In this document: positions 32,270 to 41,004 of the stretch, piece by piece
Layout: every line of letters begins with the position of its first letter
Position numbering within the stretch: position 1 is the stretch's first letter
NCBI GenBank assembly: GCA_050694175.1
Contig: JBOGXA010000009.1
Span: forward strand, 1 to 64,000
Direction of reading: 5' to 3'
DNA length: 64,000 nucleotides
Source of the DNA: JBOGXA01 sp050694175
Lineage (GTDB): Bacteria > Actinomycetota > CADDZG01 > WHSQ01
Position numbers and translations under genes: made by a program
Notes under the pieces: generated by a model
Told to the model about the DNA's origin: nothing
Databases searched by the model: none
Seen by the model: the letters and a program-made list of their open reading frames with translations, nothing else

Positions 32270-33130
32270 TTACGCGGTGTGAACGATCAAGACGTCGACC
32301 GGTGCGTGATGCGAGATGCGGTGTGGCACATTGCCCAGGGTGAAGCGCCGCGTCCCCGTCATTCCCACGCTGCCCACCACCATGAGGTCGAACTCCTCGG
32401 AGTCGGCAACCTCGAGGAGAGCCTCCGCGGCGCGGCCTCTGATCGCGCGCGTCTCCGCCTGCACGCCCTGCCGCTCCGCGCGCACCAGCGCCCGGTCGAG
32501 CACGTCTTCTGCCTGTGACGCGCCCGCGATCCGCCATCGGAACTCGTCGGGAGTGTCTCGTACATCACGCGACGCGCTCCACTGTGACAGCGCATCTCCT
32601 TCTCCAGCGCGCATCGCGTTCAGCTCTGCCTCCGAAGGCGGTTCGTAAACACATGCAACGACCGGTAGCGCAGAGAGCTTGCTGGCGAGCGCGCAGGCGG
32701 CGTCGACCGCCCGCATCGCCGTATCCGAGCCATCCGTACCGGCGAGGATCTTGCGATACTGGGACGAGCTTCGCGGCCCGCGATCTGTCTTCACGATGAG
32801 CAGGTCCTTGCCGACGTGGTGCGACACTTTGTTCGGAACGTTGCCGAGCATGAAGCGCCGGGCCCCGGACATCCCCACACTTCCAACTACGAGCAGGTCC
32901 GCGCCGAGGCTCTCGACCTCGGCAACCAGCACCTCCGCCGGGTGACCGTGAACCGAAATGGCGTCGGCTCCGAACTCTTCTCCTAAAGCGCGAAGCGGCT
33001 CGCCGGGATCTGGGCCTGCACAAAGCAGCGTCAGCTTGGCATCGAGGCTCGATGCCAGCAGTGCGGCTCTCGCGGTAGCGATGCGGGCGGTATCCGAGAG
33101 ATCCGTTCCGGCAACGATGTGCTCGTACAT
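32270..33130 (-). CDS. Tandem-domain universal stress protein (UspA family)
   Basis: 286 residues with two Usp domains (about 1-120 and 125-286). Each opens with an AGTD motif (HIVAGTDLSDTA, KILAGTDGSDTA) and ends with the ATP-binding loop of type G-x2-G-x9-G (VVGSVGMSGARRFMLGNVP, VVGSVGMTGTRRFTLGNVP). Such proteins bind ATP and help survival under stress or slow growth. The second domain has an insert (DALSQWSASRDVRDTPDE). A TTAGGAG site precedes the ATG, 8 nt after the thioesterase stop. Confidence 0.92.
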   Translation of the reverse strand: MYEHIVAGTDLSDTARIATARAALLASSLDAKLTLLCAGPDPGEPLRALGEEFGADAISVHGHPAEVLVAEVESLGADLLVVGSVGMSGARRFMLGNVPNKVSHHVGKDLLIVKTDRGPRSSSQYRKILAGTDGSDTAMRAVDAACALASKLSALPVVACVYEPPSEAELNAMRAGEGDALSQWSASRDVRDTPDEFRWRIAGASQAEDVLDRALVRAERQGVQAETRAIRGRAAEALLEVADSEEFDLMVVGSVGMTGTRRFTLGNVPHRISHHAPVDVLIVHTA

Positions 33131-33138
33131 GGAGTCTC

Positions 33139-33534
33139 CTAACCCTTCAACGGTCGGATCGCCAGTGTGGCTCGAGATGTCGCGACCTCCACTCCATCCT
33201 GGTCGGTTATGTCGATCGTCCAGACATGGATCGCGCGCCCCTTTCGGACCGGAGTGGCCACCGCCCTGACGGTTCCTTCCGATCGGGCACGCAGGTGGCT
33301 GATGTTGAGCTCGATGCCGACCGCGTATTCCGTTGCGGGGTCGCAGTTCAGATAGGCGCCGATCGAGCCTGCCGTCTCGGCCATCACAGCCGAGGCGCCA
33401 CCGTGCAACAGTCCCATCGGCTGATGCACCTTGGGTCCGACGGGCATGACAAGCTCGACTCGATCGGGAGTCGCTTCGACGATGTCGATGTCCAGGGCTT
33501 CGAGGATCGTTCCCTCGGTTGGGAGCTGCGCCAT
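33139..33534 (-). CDS. Hotdog-fold thioesterase (PaaI/MenI type)
   Basis: 131 residues with a single hotdog domain. LLHGGASAVMAETAGS holds the HGG-type active-site loop and the acidic catalytic residue of the PaaI-like acyl-CoA thioesterases, and the last strands (GRAIHVWTIDITDQDG) are typical. Possible substrates are phenylacetyl-CoA or 1,4-dihydroxy-2-naphthoyl-CoA (menaquinone synthesis), which cannot be told apart here. A TAGCAT hexamer 8 nt upstream of the ATG suggests its own leaderless start. The Usp and PIG-L genes follow in the same direction. Confidence 0.87.
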   Translation of the reverse strand: MAQLPTEGTILEALDIDIVEATPDRVELVMPVGPKVHQPMGLLHGGASAVMAETAGSIGAYLNCDPATEYAVGIELNISHLRARSEGTVRAVATPVRKGRAIHVWTIDITDQDGVEVATSRATLAIRPLKG

Positions 33535-33542
33535 GCGCAGGG

Positions 33543-33548
33543 ATGCTA
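33543..33548 (-). promoter_or_regulatory. Leaderless-type -10 element of the thioesterase gene
   Basis: TAGCAT on the minus strand ends 8 nt before the ATG at 33534; no Shine-Dalgarno sequence. Confidence 0.3.
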
Positions 33549-33556
33549 CCGGCTAA

Positions 33557-34468
33557 CTAGTAGGTCCCCCACTTGCGGGCCAGCTTGCGGACCTGCTTGT
33601 CCCGATACATGCGGGTGTCTGCCGCCTCGAGAAGGTCCTCCGATGTCTTGCCGTCCTCTCCAAAGATCGCCCAACCGATGCTCACCGACACCCTGTGCTG
33701 CAGCGTGCCGGGCAAGATCTCGTTCTCGAGCATCTCTCGTATCCGTTGGATAACTATGCGCGCGCCAGCTTCATCCGCCTCCCGCAATATGACGACGAAC
33801 TCGTCTCCACCATAGCGAGCGAGCACGTCCGAGCCGCGCACGACCCGCCTGAGAATGTTGGCGACCGTTTGGATCGCGGTCGAGCCGATCTGGTGACCGT
33901 AGCGATCGTTGATCGACTTGAGCTCATCGACGTCGAGGACGAGAATGGTGAAGTCGATGGGATTCTGCTCCAGTTTTCCGAGCTCTTTGTAGAAGCTCGC
34001 GACGTTCGCGACCTTAGTCAGCGGGTCCAGAGACGCCAGCTCTCGAAAGTCCGACTGGACCGAGTAGTGGGCCTCCGCGAACGCGCCGAGGAAGGCCGAA
34101 GTGATCCCATACAGCGCGAACCGAGCGGCCATAACGCTTAACAGCACCGCACCGTCGAACTGACCCGTCCCGACGCTGGTGAAGGCGGCCGACAGCGCCG
34201 AAGCCGCCACCGCGACAAGAAGGCCTTCTTTCAGTCCCGCGGCAACGGCCGACACAGCGACGGGCACTATGAACATCCAGCCGGAGTCGACTCCGACCGG
34301 GGTCGGCATGAGACTGAAGAGCGACGCGAACACGAGCATCACGCTGATGACGCCTATACGGACGTTGCGCTCTTCGAGCATCACCCGCAGCTGCTCGGTC
34401 AACAGACTGCGCAGAGGCATCCGGTTGGACTCGGGGCTCTCACCCAGCACGACGCCGGGGGCCGACAT
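33557..34468 (-). CDS. Membrane diguanylate cyclase (GGDEF domain)
   Basis: 303 residues. Four or five hydrophobic segments (about 37-130) form a small membrane sensor, followed by a GGDEF domain (about 140-298). The active-site motif YGGDEFVVI is intact, and the inhibitory site RGSD stands five residues before it, so the enzyme should make cyclic di-GMP and be limited by it. The substrate motif DPLTKVANVASF and SIGWAIFGEDG are typical. No phosphodiesterase or PilZ gene is adjacent. It is divergent from the DUF2905 gene. Confidence 0.92.
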   Translation of the reverse strand: MSAPGVVLGESPESNRMPLRSLLTEQLRVMLEERNVRIGVISVMLVFASLFSLMPTPVGVDSGWMFIVPVAVSAVAAGLKEGLLVAVAASALSAAFTSVGTGQFDGAVLLSVMAARFALYGITSAFLGAFAEAHYSVQSDFRELASLDPLTKVANVASFYKELGKLEQNPIDFTILVLDVDELKSINDRYGHQIGSTAIQTVANILRRVVRGSDVLARYGGDEFVVILREADEAGARIVIQRIREMLENEILPGTLQHRVSVSIGWAIFGEDGKTSEDLLEAADTRMYRDKQVRKLARKWGTY

Positions 34469-34575
34469 GACTCGCTCGCTTTCTCCTGGTCGCGACTAGT
34501 GCGAAATGACTGGTGGGACTATCGACCCTGGGAGGCGTCGACTGTACCCCCGTCCGGGTGGAGGAGGGCCCTACG

Positions 34576-34806
34576 ATGGGGGCGATGGACGGGCGCTCGA
34601 TCGGGCTGTTGATCGCCGCTTTCGGAGCCCTCGCGATCGTCGTGGGGCTTCTGATCGCGTCCGGTGCGCTGGGCTGGTTCGGCCGGCTCCCGGGCGACAT
34701 CCGCGTCGAAACCGACAACACGCGTGTCTATGTGCCCATCACGTCCATGCTGATCGTCTCGGCCGCCGTCAGCGTTGCGGTCGCACTGATCCGCCGCTTG
34801 TTCTGA
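34576..34806 (+). CDS. DUF2905 small membrane protein
   Basis: About 76 residues with two hydrophobic helices (LLIAAFGALAIVVGLLIAS and MLIVSAAVSVAVALIRRLF) joined by FGRLPGDIRVETDNTRVYVPI, which is the DUF2905 signature (GRLPGDI). The function is unknown; the gene often lies near ruvABC in other bacteria, but not here. GGAGGAGG stands about 10 nt before the ATG at 34576. It converges with the response regulator gene, 6 nt away. Confidence 0.85.
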   Translation: MGAMDGRSIGLLIAAFGALAIVVGLLIASGALGWFGRLPGDIRVETDNTRVYVPITSMLIVSAAVSVAVALIRRLF

Positions 34807-34812
34807 CCTGGG

Positions 34813-35478
34813 CTAGGTCGAGGCCTCCTCCGGGAACACCGCCCTGACGTCGGCCTTGCGCACCTCCATGAACCCGGGCGTGGCAAGGACCTCGCCGTTG
34901 GAGGTGATGCGCGCCTCGGTGACCGGAAAGAAGCTGCGCGGGTCGCGAACGATCGACTCCCACGCGTCGGAGAAGCGCGCCAGTTCTGGCGGCAAATACA
35001 CGGTCCCCTCGATCCGGTAGTGGTCGAGCAAGATCACGACGCCGACCGCCACCATCGCGACATGTGAGCGGGTGGTTCCGACGGTGCCGGGAGGCGGCGG
35101 CGGACTTCCCTCCTGCCGTGACTTGATCAGGGCTCGGATCTTCGTCAACAGGGCCGTCGCCGCGAACGGTTTGCTTAGGTAGTCGCATCGCAACGATGCG
35201 GCGCGCTCGACCACCTCGGGCTCGAGCAGGCCGGTGAGTATCACGACCGGCATGTCGTGATAGCGGCCGTCGTTCCGAATGCGCTCGATAAGTGTCCAAC
35301 CCTCGGCCCCCGGGAGCCGGATGTCCATCACCACCGCGTCGGGGACCTCGGAAACGAGTGTCTGCCACCCCTCCTGCACGTCCTCCGCGAACAGCCCTGT
35401 GAAGCCCTCGTTCTCCAGGTGGTAACGAATTATCGAAACGACCGAAGGTTGATCTTCGACGACCAGAACCTTTGTCAT
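34813..35478 (-). CDS. Response regulator with a non-DNA-binding C-terminal domain
   Basis: 221 residues. The receiver domain (1-120) has the acidic pocket (VVEDQ), the phosphorylated Asp in AVVMDIRLPG, Thr in VILTGLL and Lys in YLSKPF. A proline linker (SPPPPPG) leads to a domain of about 80 residues (VVILLDHYRIEGTVYLPPE, FFPVTEARITSNGE) that is not a DNA-binding fold. It resembles DUF6812-like small beta domains. The output is therefore probably protein or ligand binding. No kinase is adjacent. The next gene upstream is the zinc-ribbon protein, 25 nt away. Confidence 0.85.
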   Translation of the reverse strand: MTKVLVVEDQPSVVSIIRYHLENEGFTGLFAEDVQEGWQTLVSEVPDAVVMDIRLPGAEGWTLIERIRNDGRYHDMPVVILTGLLEPEVVERAASLRCDYLSKPFAATALLTKIRALIKSRQEGSPPPPPGTVGTTRSHVAMVAVGVVILLDHYRIEGTVYLPPELARFSDAWESIVRDPRSFFPVTEARITSNGEVLATPGFMEVRKADVRAVFPEEAST

Positions 35479-35503
35479 TGGAGAGCGGTGGCGTCGTCCG
35501 CAG

Positions 35504-35881
35504 TCAGCCGAGCGATGCGCGGTCGTTCAGGATGCGCAGCTCCTCGGTGATGAAGCGCGCCAGCTCGTGGGCCTCCGTTTCCGGGATTGACAGCACGCAT
35601 TTCGCAGACGAATCGACCCAGAAGCTGAACCGAACATGGTGGCCCGGAATCGTTACCGACCCCTCGGGGGCCTCGAACGTCTGCTCGCGCAGGTAGCAGC
35701 TAACCCTCAGAAACCCTCCTTCGGGATCATCGGGAGCGACCTTGACGCCGGCAAAAAAGCGGGTTCGCTTCCACGGCCCGTCTTCCTCCGGCTCCGTGGG
35801 CAGGGGCTCGCCGCACCTCCAGCAGTACTTGTGGGCAACCGGCTGCTGCTGCCGGCATTGTGGGCAATAGATATGGGTCAC
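35504..35881 (-). CDS. Zinc-ribbon protein of unknown function
   Basis: 125 residues. The N-terminal zinc ribbon uses two Cys pairs, YCPQCRQQQ and YCWRCGEPL. A beta-rich domain follows (about 45-125: VSCYLREQTFEAPEGSV, VRFSFWVDSSAKCVLSI) with a helix at the end. I do not recognise the family. It lies directly upstream of the DNA-binding-free response regulator on the same strand with a 25-nt gap, so the two proteins may work together. GTG start at 35881. Confidence 0.7.
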   Translation of the reverse strand: MTHIYCPQCRQQQPVAHKYCWRCGEPLPTEPEEDGPWKRTRFFAGVKVAPDDPEGGFLRVSCYLREQTFEAPEGSVTIPGHHVRFSFWVDSSAKCVLSIPETEAHELARFITEELRILNDRASLG

Positions 35882-36014
35882 GTCTTCACCCCCGCTTCCC
35901 CGAGCTGTGGGGCCAGCCTAGCAGCGGGCGGCTCGCAGCGGAAGGTTGGGCCGGAGAACGAGTGATCATTTTTGCTGAGTGTAAATAGTGTGTTTTTGGC
36001 TAAGCTTTCCATCC

Positions 36015-36710
36015 ATGACGACTCGCACCGCAGATCCCTACCGGGACACCGACGTGATCGACGCCCGCGCTCCGCGCTTCAACCAGGCGACGATCGGAAC
36101 GCTGGCAGCCGTGGCGGTCCTGGCGGACCAGCCCGTCCTCATCGGCCTGCTGGCGCTGCAGTTCATCGTCGGGCTGCGCTTCGGCCGCCGGTGGTGCCTG
36201 CCCTGCGTCTTCTACTTCGAGATCATCCAGCCGCGTGTTGGAGAGGGCGAGATAGAAGACGCCAGGCCCCCGCGGTTCGCCAACATCCTCGGCGCGGTGT
36301 TCCTCTCCGCCTCGACGATCGCCCACATTGCCGGCCTCGAGGCGATGGGTTGGGCCCTCGCAGCGATCGTTGCCGCCCTGGCTCTGCTCGCCGCGACCAC
36401 CGGCCTCTGCGTCGGATGTGAGATCTACAAGTTCATCGCTCGCGCACGCGGGATCAGGCCGGGCCGGGTCGACGCCATCGACCTCGCCGACCTCCGGACC
36501 GCGCACGACGGGCACATCGTCGTCGAATTCACTCATCCCCTGTGCACCGGCTGCCGGGAGCTTGCCGAAAAGCTAACCCAGGCGGGTCACAGGCTCGTGC
36601 AGATAGACGTCTCGAAGAACCCCGAGCTCGCCCGCAAATACCACGTGTCCGTCGTGCCGAGCGCGTTCGCGGTCGGTCCGACCGGACTTGTTGAGCAACG
36701 CCTCGCTTAG
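36015..36710 (+). CDS. DUF4395 membrane domain fused to a thioredoxin-like domain
   Basis: About 231 residues. The N-terminal half is DUF4395 (QATIGTLAAVAVLADQPV, RRWCLPCVFYFEII, GLCVGCEIYKF), with three or four hydrophobic helices and three Cys pairs or near-pairs (CLPC, CVGC). The C-terminal 80 residues have a thioredoxin fold with CTGC as the redox site (EFTHPLCTGCREL) and the cis-Pro loop (HVSVVPSAF). It probably moves electrons across or within the membrane. TAAGCT lies 8 nt before the ATG. AT-rich DNA at 35968-36006 is the likely promoter. Confidence 0.8.
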   Translation: MTTRTADPYRDTDVIDARAPRFNQATIGTLAAVAVLADQPVLIGLLALQFIVGLRFGRRWCLPCVFYFEIIQPRVGEGEIEDARPPRFANILGAVFLSASTIAHIAGLEAMGWALAAIVAALALLAATTGLCVGCEIYKFIARARGIRPGRVDAIDLADLRTAHDGHIVVEFTHPLCTGCRELAEKLTQAGHRLVQIDVSKNPELARKYHVSVVPSAFAVGPTGLVEQRLA

Positions 36711-36784
36711 GTAAGGCGCGTCCCAGGACGCCCACCAGCACCTATCCTGCACCAGACCATCCATACCGCAGAGGAGTTGCGAGC

Positions 36785-38218
36785 ATGGTTCCCGTTTCAG
36801 TCCCCCATATGAGCCCCGACGAGTTCCGGCGACACGGGCACGCGGTTATCGATTGGATCGCCGCGTACATGGAGCGGGTCGGAGACCTGCCTGTTCTGTC
36901 GCGCTGCGCTCCCGGTGAGGTCCGCGCACGGCTTCCCGCCCATCCGCCTGAGACGGGCGAGGCATTTGATGACGTCATGCGAGACGTCGACGAGCTGATC
37001 CTGCCGGGCTTGACCCACTGGCAGTCGCCGAACTTCTACGCGTACTTTCCTGCGAACAGCTCGGGCCCCTCGATTCTCGGGGAACTCCTCTCCGCCGGAC
37101 TCGGCGTTCAGGGCATGCTGTGGGCGACGAGCCCTGCCTGCACCGAGCTCGAAACCCATGTTCTCGACTGGGTCGCCGAATTGCTCGAACTCCCCAAGAC
37201 GTTCTGGTCGGACGCGGCCGGCGGAGGAGTGATCCAGGACACGGCGTCGAGCGCGACGCTGTGCGCATTGCTGGCCGCGCGCGAACGGGCCACCGCGGGC
37301 GCGTCGAATCGGTCCGGGGTCGACGGCCGGCTGACCGTGTACGCCTCGTCCCAAGCTCACTCATCGGTTCAGAAGGCCGTGCGCATTGCCGGGCTCGGCG
37401 AGGAGAATCTCAGACTGATCGACGTCGACCAGGGGTTCGCTATGAGCGCGCCGGCGCTCGACGCCGCGCTGCGCGCCGACCTGTCTGCCGGAGCTTCGCC
37501 GTGCATGGTCGTGGTCACGACGGGGACGACTTCGTCCATGGCCCTCGACCCGCTTCCGAAGGTCGCCTCGATATGTGAAGAACACGGTGTGTGGCTGCAT
37601 GTCGATGCGGCGATGGCCGGCAGTGCAGCGATCTGTCCCGAGTTCCGGTTCCTGAACGAGGGGCTCGAGAGCGCCGACAGCTATTGTTTCAACCCGCACA
37701 AGTGGCTGCTCGTCAACTTCGATTGCGACTGCTTCTACGTGGCCGATCGGAGCGCGTTGATCGGCGCGCTCAGCGTCCTGCCCGAATACCTCCGCAACGC
37801 GGCGTCCGAGTCCGGCGCGGTCATCGACTATCGCGACTGGCACATCCCGTTGGGAAGGCGGTTCCGCGCGCTCAAGTTGTGGTTCGTCATCCGCCACTAC
37901 GGAGTCGAGGGCCTGCGCCGGTACATCCGCGCCCACGTCGAACTGGCCCGCGAGCTTGCCGGCTGGATCGAGAGCGATGACGATTTCGAGATCGCCGCGC
38001 CGGTGATGCTCAACCTCGTCTGCTTCCGGCACCGGGGAGGGGACGACTTCAACGAACGGCTGCTCGAACGGCTGAACTCGTCGGGCGAGCTCTACCTCAC
38101 TCACACGAAGCTCGACGGGAAGTACACGCTGCGGATGGCGATCGGCTCAGCTCAGACGACCGCGCGGCACGTGCGGCGTGCGTGGGACAGGATCAGGGCG
38201 GAGGCTGCGGCGATCTGA
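36785..38218 (+). CDS. PLP-dependent aromatic-L-amino-acid decarboxylase-like enzyme
   Basis: 477 residues of the group II decarboxylase family. The PLP lysine is in FNPHKWLLVNFDC; the PLP-stacking region is VHVDAAMAGSA (as VWLHVDAAMAG); the N-terminal HWQSPNFYAYFPANSS motif is typical of tryptophan, DOPA and phenylalanine decarboxylases. The product would be an aromatic amine such as tryptamine or phenylethylamine; substrate choice cannot be read from sequence. AGAGGAGTTG precedes the ATG. The gene stands alone. Confidence 0.92.
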   Translation: MVPVSVPHMSPDEFRRHGHAVIDWIAAYMERVGDLPVLSRCAPGEVRARLPAHPPETGEAFDDVMRDVDELILPGLTHWQSPNFYAYFPANSSGPSILGELLSAGLGVQGMLWATSPACTELETHVLDWVAELLELPKTFWSDAAGGGVIQDTASSATLCALLAARERATAGASNRSGVDGRLTVYASSQAHSSVQKAVRIAGLGEENLRLIDVDQGFAMSAPALDAALRADLSAGASPCMVVVTTGTTSSMALDPLPKVASICEEHGVWLHVDAAMAGSAAICPEFRFLNEGLESADSYCFNPHKWLLVNFDCDCFYVADRSALIGALSVLPEYLRNAASESGAVIDYRDWHIPLGRRFRALKLWFVIRHYGVEGLRRYIRAHVELARELAGWIESDDDFEIAAPVMLNLVCFRHRGGDDFNERLLERLNSSGELYLTHTKLDGKYTLRMAIGSAQTTARHVRRAWDRIRAEAAAI

Positions 38219-38273
38219 GCGACGAGTGGGAGGTTGGGGGCAACATATGCCCCGAGACTCCCAACCGTCGGGG

Positions 38274-39485
38274 TCAGCCGCCGATCCCCTCGATGTCGTC
38301 GGTGCGTCGCCCGTGCGCCGGCCGCTCAGGCGGGAGGCGGCCGGTGGACGCGAACAGCGCCTTCAAAGCGGGCGGGGCGACCAGCGTGGTGATGATGCTC
38401 ATCGCCACGATCACCCCGAACAGGTCGAGGTCGATGAGACCTCCGCTCAAGCCAACCGATGCGACGATGAGGCCGACCTCGCCGCGCGGCACCATCCCCG
38501 TCCCCACGATGAGAGCCGACCTTCGCCCGAGCCCCCACGCCGCGGCCCCGCACCCCACGAGCTTCCCGATGATTGCAAGCGAGGTCACGACCGCTACCGT
38601 CGCGAGCGTCGAGCCATCCGCGAGATCCCCCACATCGACCTGCGAGCCGACCAGCACGAAGAAGAACGGAACGAGGAGCTCGTACACAGGTTGGATTTGG
38701 TCCTCCAGTTGCCAGCGCGGCCGGAGCTCCGCGAAGGCCATGCCCGCGAGGAACGCACCGATGATCGCGGCCAGCCCTATCGCCGCGGCGAGGGCGGACA
38801 GGCCGAGGCAGACGGCAAGCGCAAGAGCCAGGGGGCCGCGCGAGATATGGGCGGTCTCGACCCGGGGGGCCAGCGCCCGCGTTGCCCGGTGCCCGAAGGC
38901 GGCCACGATCGCCACGAAGCCGACGGCGACGACACCGAGGACGACCATGTTCAGCACCGAGAGGCTGTCGCGCCCGAGTCCGCTCACCACCGCCAGCACG
39001 AGAAGTCCGAGGATGTCGTCCACGACGGCCGCTCCCAAAATGATGCGGCTCTCCTGCTCGTGGATGGCACCGAGATCCGACAGAACCCGCGCGGTTATTC
39101 CCACCGACGTTGCCACCATCGCCGCGCCCATGAACAACGCCTCGTCTCGCGACCCGTCGGTTGCGATGATGAATACGATGCCCAGGGCGAACGGGAGAAC
39201 GATCCCCGACGCTCCGACGCTTAGCGCGCGTCCGCCCACCTCCCTGAGCTCGTCCACATGGGTGTCGAGGCCCACCATGAACAACAGGATGATCGCACCG
39301 AGTTCCTGGAGGACCTCGTGCGCTTCGGACTCGCCGATAATCCCCAGGGCGTGGCTGCCGAGGATCACACCGACCAGCAGCTCTCCGACGACGGGAGGCT
39401 GCTTGATACGCTCGAACAGCTCACCGACCAGCTTCGCGGCGGCGAAGATTACGAACAGCTCGAAGAGGATGCCCTCGATCTCCAC
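38274..39485 (-). CDS. Cation:proton antiporter, CPA2 (Kef/NapA) type
   Basis: 403 residues with about twelve hydrophobic helices. The motifs QPPVVGELLVGVILG near the N-terminus and AAVVDDILGLLVLAVV with the paired Asp of CPA2 proteins identify an electrogenic Na+ or K+/H+ antiporter. There is no C-terminal nucleotide-binding (TrkA-N) domain, so it is more like NapA than Kef. GTG start at 39485. It converges with the decarboxylase gene. The opposite strand has a long open frame over nearly its full length, which is composition only. Confidence 0.92.
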   Translation of the reverse strand: MEIEGILFELFVIFAAAKLVGELFERIKQPPVVGELLVGVILGSHALGIIGESEAHEVLQELGAIILLFMVGLDTHVDELREVGGRALSVGASGIVLPFALGIVFIIATDGSRDEALFMGAAMVATSVGITARVLSDLGAIHEQESRIILGAAVVDDILGLLVLAVVSGLGRDSLSVLNMVVLGVVAVGFVAIVAAFGHRATRALAPRVETAHISRGPLALALAVCLGLSALAAAIGLAAIIGAFLAGMAFAELRPRWQLEDQIQPVYELLVPFFFVLVGSQVDVGDLADGSTLATVAVVTSLAIIGKLVGCGAAAWGLGRRSALIVGTGMVPRGEVGLIVASVGLSGGLIDLDLFGVIVAMSIITTLVAPPALKALFASTGRLPPERPAHGRRTDDIEGIGG

Positions 39486-39577
39486 GTGGGGTAGACAATA
39501 CGGCGCGGCGATCCCACCCGTGTGAGTTCGACGGGAGATAGTCCCGTCAAACCATCATGCGATCGTGCGCGAGTCCT

Positions 39578-39910
39578 CTAGCGGCGTCCGACGGCGCGTG
39601 CGAGCTGCGCCTTGGACATCTTGGAGCGACCGGGGACGTTCTTCTTCCTGGCCTCGTTGTAGAGCTGGGCCTTGGTCCGGCCCTTCGGGCCGGACGTCCT
39701 CGATCGCTTGCCCCCGCGCACCGACGAGGACATATCGCGAGTCGAGGACTTGCTGGCCGTTCTGGACTCGCCTGCGCGGGCTCGCTCCTTGTTGACAGTG
39801 CGCGCGGCGATCTCCTTGGCCCTCTTCGTAGATTTACCCTGCTTCTTCTGCCCCTCTTTGATGTGTTCGTACTGACGTTCCCTCTTGTTACTCCACGCTC
39901 CCTGCGGCAT
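39578..39910 (-). CDS. Small basic Rho-N-like protein
   Basis: 110 residues, strongly basic. It begins with WSNKRERQYEHIKEGQKKQG and KRAKEIAARTVNKERAR, and ends with a SAP/Rho-N-like helix pair (RTKAQLYNEARKKNVPGRSK, MSKAQLARAVGRR). Similar proteins are often labelled plasmid stabilization protein without support. Nucleic-acid binding is likely from charge and the C-terminal motif. Its role is unknown. It lies between the antiporter and dioxygenase genes, all on the minus strand. Confidence 0.75.
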   Translation of the reverse strand: MPQGAWSNKRERQYEHIKEGQKKQGKSTKRAKEIAARTVNKERARAGESRTASKSSTRDMSSSVRGGKRSRTSGPKGRTKAQLYNEARKKNVPGRSKMSKAQLARAVGRR

Positions 39911-39991
39911 GGCTACCTCCGTCGTGGGACGGCGTCCTCGGAGATGAGTTACCCGTTGGCGACGGCGCGAAACGACCAGACCGATCTGCGT

Positions 39992-40912
39992 CTATCGGGA
40001 ATGGGCGCGCCGCGGGTTCTCGAGCGGGACGAGCGATCCCTCGAGCCGGGGCCGGAGGCTCTCGTGCTGCGGCGGCAGCTTCAAAGACTCGCCCAGCCGC
40101 TCTTCGGGTTCGTCTACGGTGAAGCCTGGGCCGACCGTCGCGATCTCGAATAGCACGCCGCCCGGTTCCCGAAAGTAGATCGAGCGGAAGTACTGCCGGT
40201 CGATGACATCGGTGACACCGGCCCCGGCCGCGATGAGACGATCGCGCCACGCGATCTGATCGTCGCGATGACAGGCCCACGCGATGTGGTGAACGGTGCC
40301 CGCGGCCTGAATGCCCCTTCCCGGCGCATCCTCGATCGCGTAGAAGCCCCCTCTCGTGGGCCCGCGCAGCTCGAGCAGCGACCCCGGCGTCATCGACGCA
40401 CCCAGGACGTCCTCGAGCATTCGTTGCGTCTTCACCCGCGCCCCGCTGTACGCGCGCACGCCCGCCAGGCCGATCAGCGCCCGGTCGACGGGAATTTCCT
40501 GCGACTTCGCAATCAGCGGCTTGTCGTGACTCTCGTCCATGACGAGCCCGTGCCCGAGGCCTTCGGGGTCGGAGAAGTAAAGTCCCTCGTTCGTCCACGA
40601 CACCTCGTTTCCCTCAGCTCCGAGGCGGTCCTCCCAGAAGCCGAGGGCGTGCTCGTCGCCGACCCTCCACAGAATGCGGTGGACCATGCCGGCCCCCGGC
40701 CGCCCGCGCTCGGCTCCCGGGTACTCGAAGAACGTGAGGATGCTTCCGGGGTTCCCGTACTCATCCGCGTAGTAGAGGTGATAGAGATCCGGAGCGTCAA
40801 AGTTGACCGTCTTCTTCACGAGGCGAAGCCCCAGGACGCGCACGTAGAAATCGAGGTTTCGAGCCGCGTCCGCAGTTATCGCGGTTATGTGGTGGATGCC
40901 GTCGAGCAGCAA
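39992..40912 (-). CDS. VOC-family ring-cleaving dioxygenase-like protein (MhqO/LinE type)
   Basis: 306 residues with two glyoxalase-like halves. HHITAITADAARNLDFYV and HHIAWACHRDDQIAW supply the two metal His, and the Glu is in GGVLFEIATVGPGF, completing the metal triad of hydroquinone-specific extradiol dioxygenases. These proteins confer resistance to quinones. TTG start at 40912 with AAGGGAG upstream. It is divergent from aconitase with about 90 nt between. Confidence 0.88.
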   Translation of the reverse strand: MLLDGIHHITAITADAARNLDFYVRVLGLRLVKKTVNFDAPDLYHLYYADEYGNPGSILTFFEYPGAERGRPGAGMVHRILWRVGDEHALGFWEDRLGAEGNEVSWTNEGLYFSDPEGLGHGLVMDESHDKPLIAKSQEIPVDRALIGLAGVRAYSGARVKTQRMLEDVLGASMTPGSLLELRGPTRGGFYAIEDAPGRGIQAAGTVHHIAWACHRDDQIAWRDRLIAAGAGVTDVIDRQYFRSIYFREPGGVLFEIATVGPGFTVDEPEERLGESLKLPPQHESLRPRLEGSLVPLENPRRAHSR

Positions 40913-41004
40913 GCTCGCTCCCTTCTGCCGGCGTGGATGCCACCCTAATACTCCGCTCTGAGCGGGTCATCCTGACGGCATCCGCGTATGAGAAGCTGAA
41001 GGCA

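Noticed and set aside
38178..39525. Two long open frames on the plus strand covering most of this interval
   Set aside because: They lie antisense to the antiporter gene, have no protein-like pattern (very rich in Arg, Pro and Ser or in His and Asp), and arise from GC-biased codon third positions.
39578..39910. Plasmid stabilization or toxin-antitoxin system
   Set aside because: The label is traditional for similar small basic proteins. No partner gene is present, and the sequence looks like a Rho-N/SAP nucleic-acid-binding helix pair.
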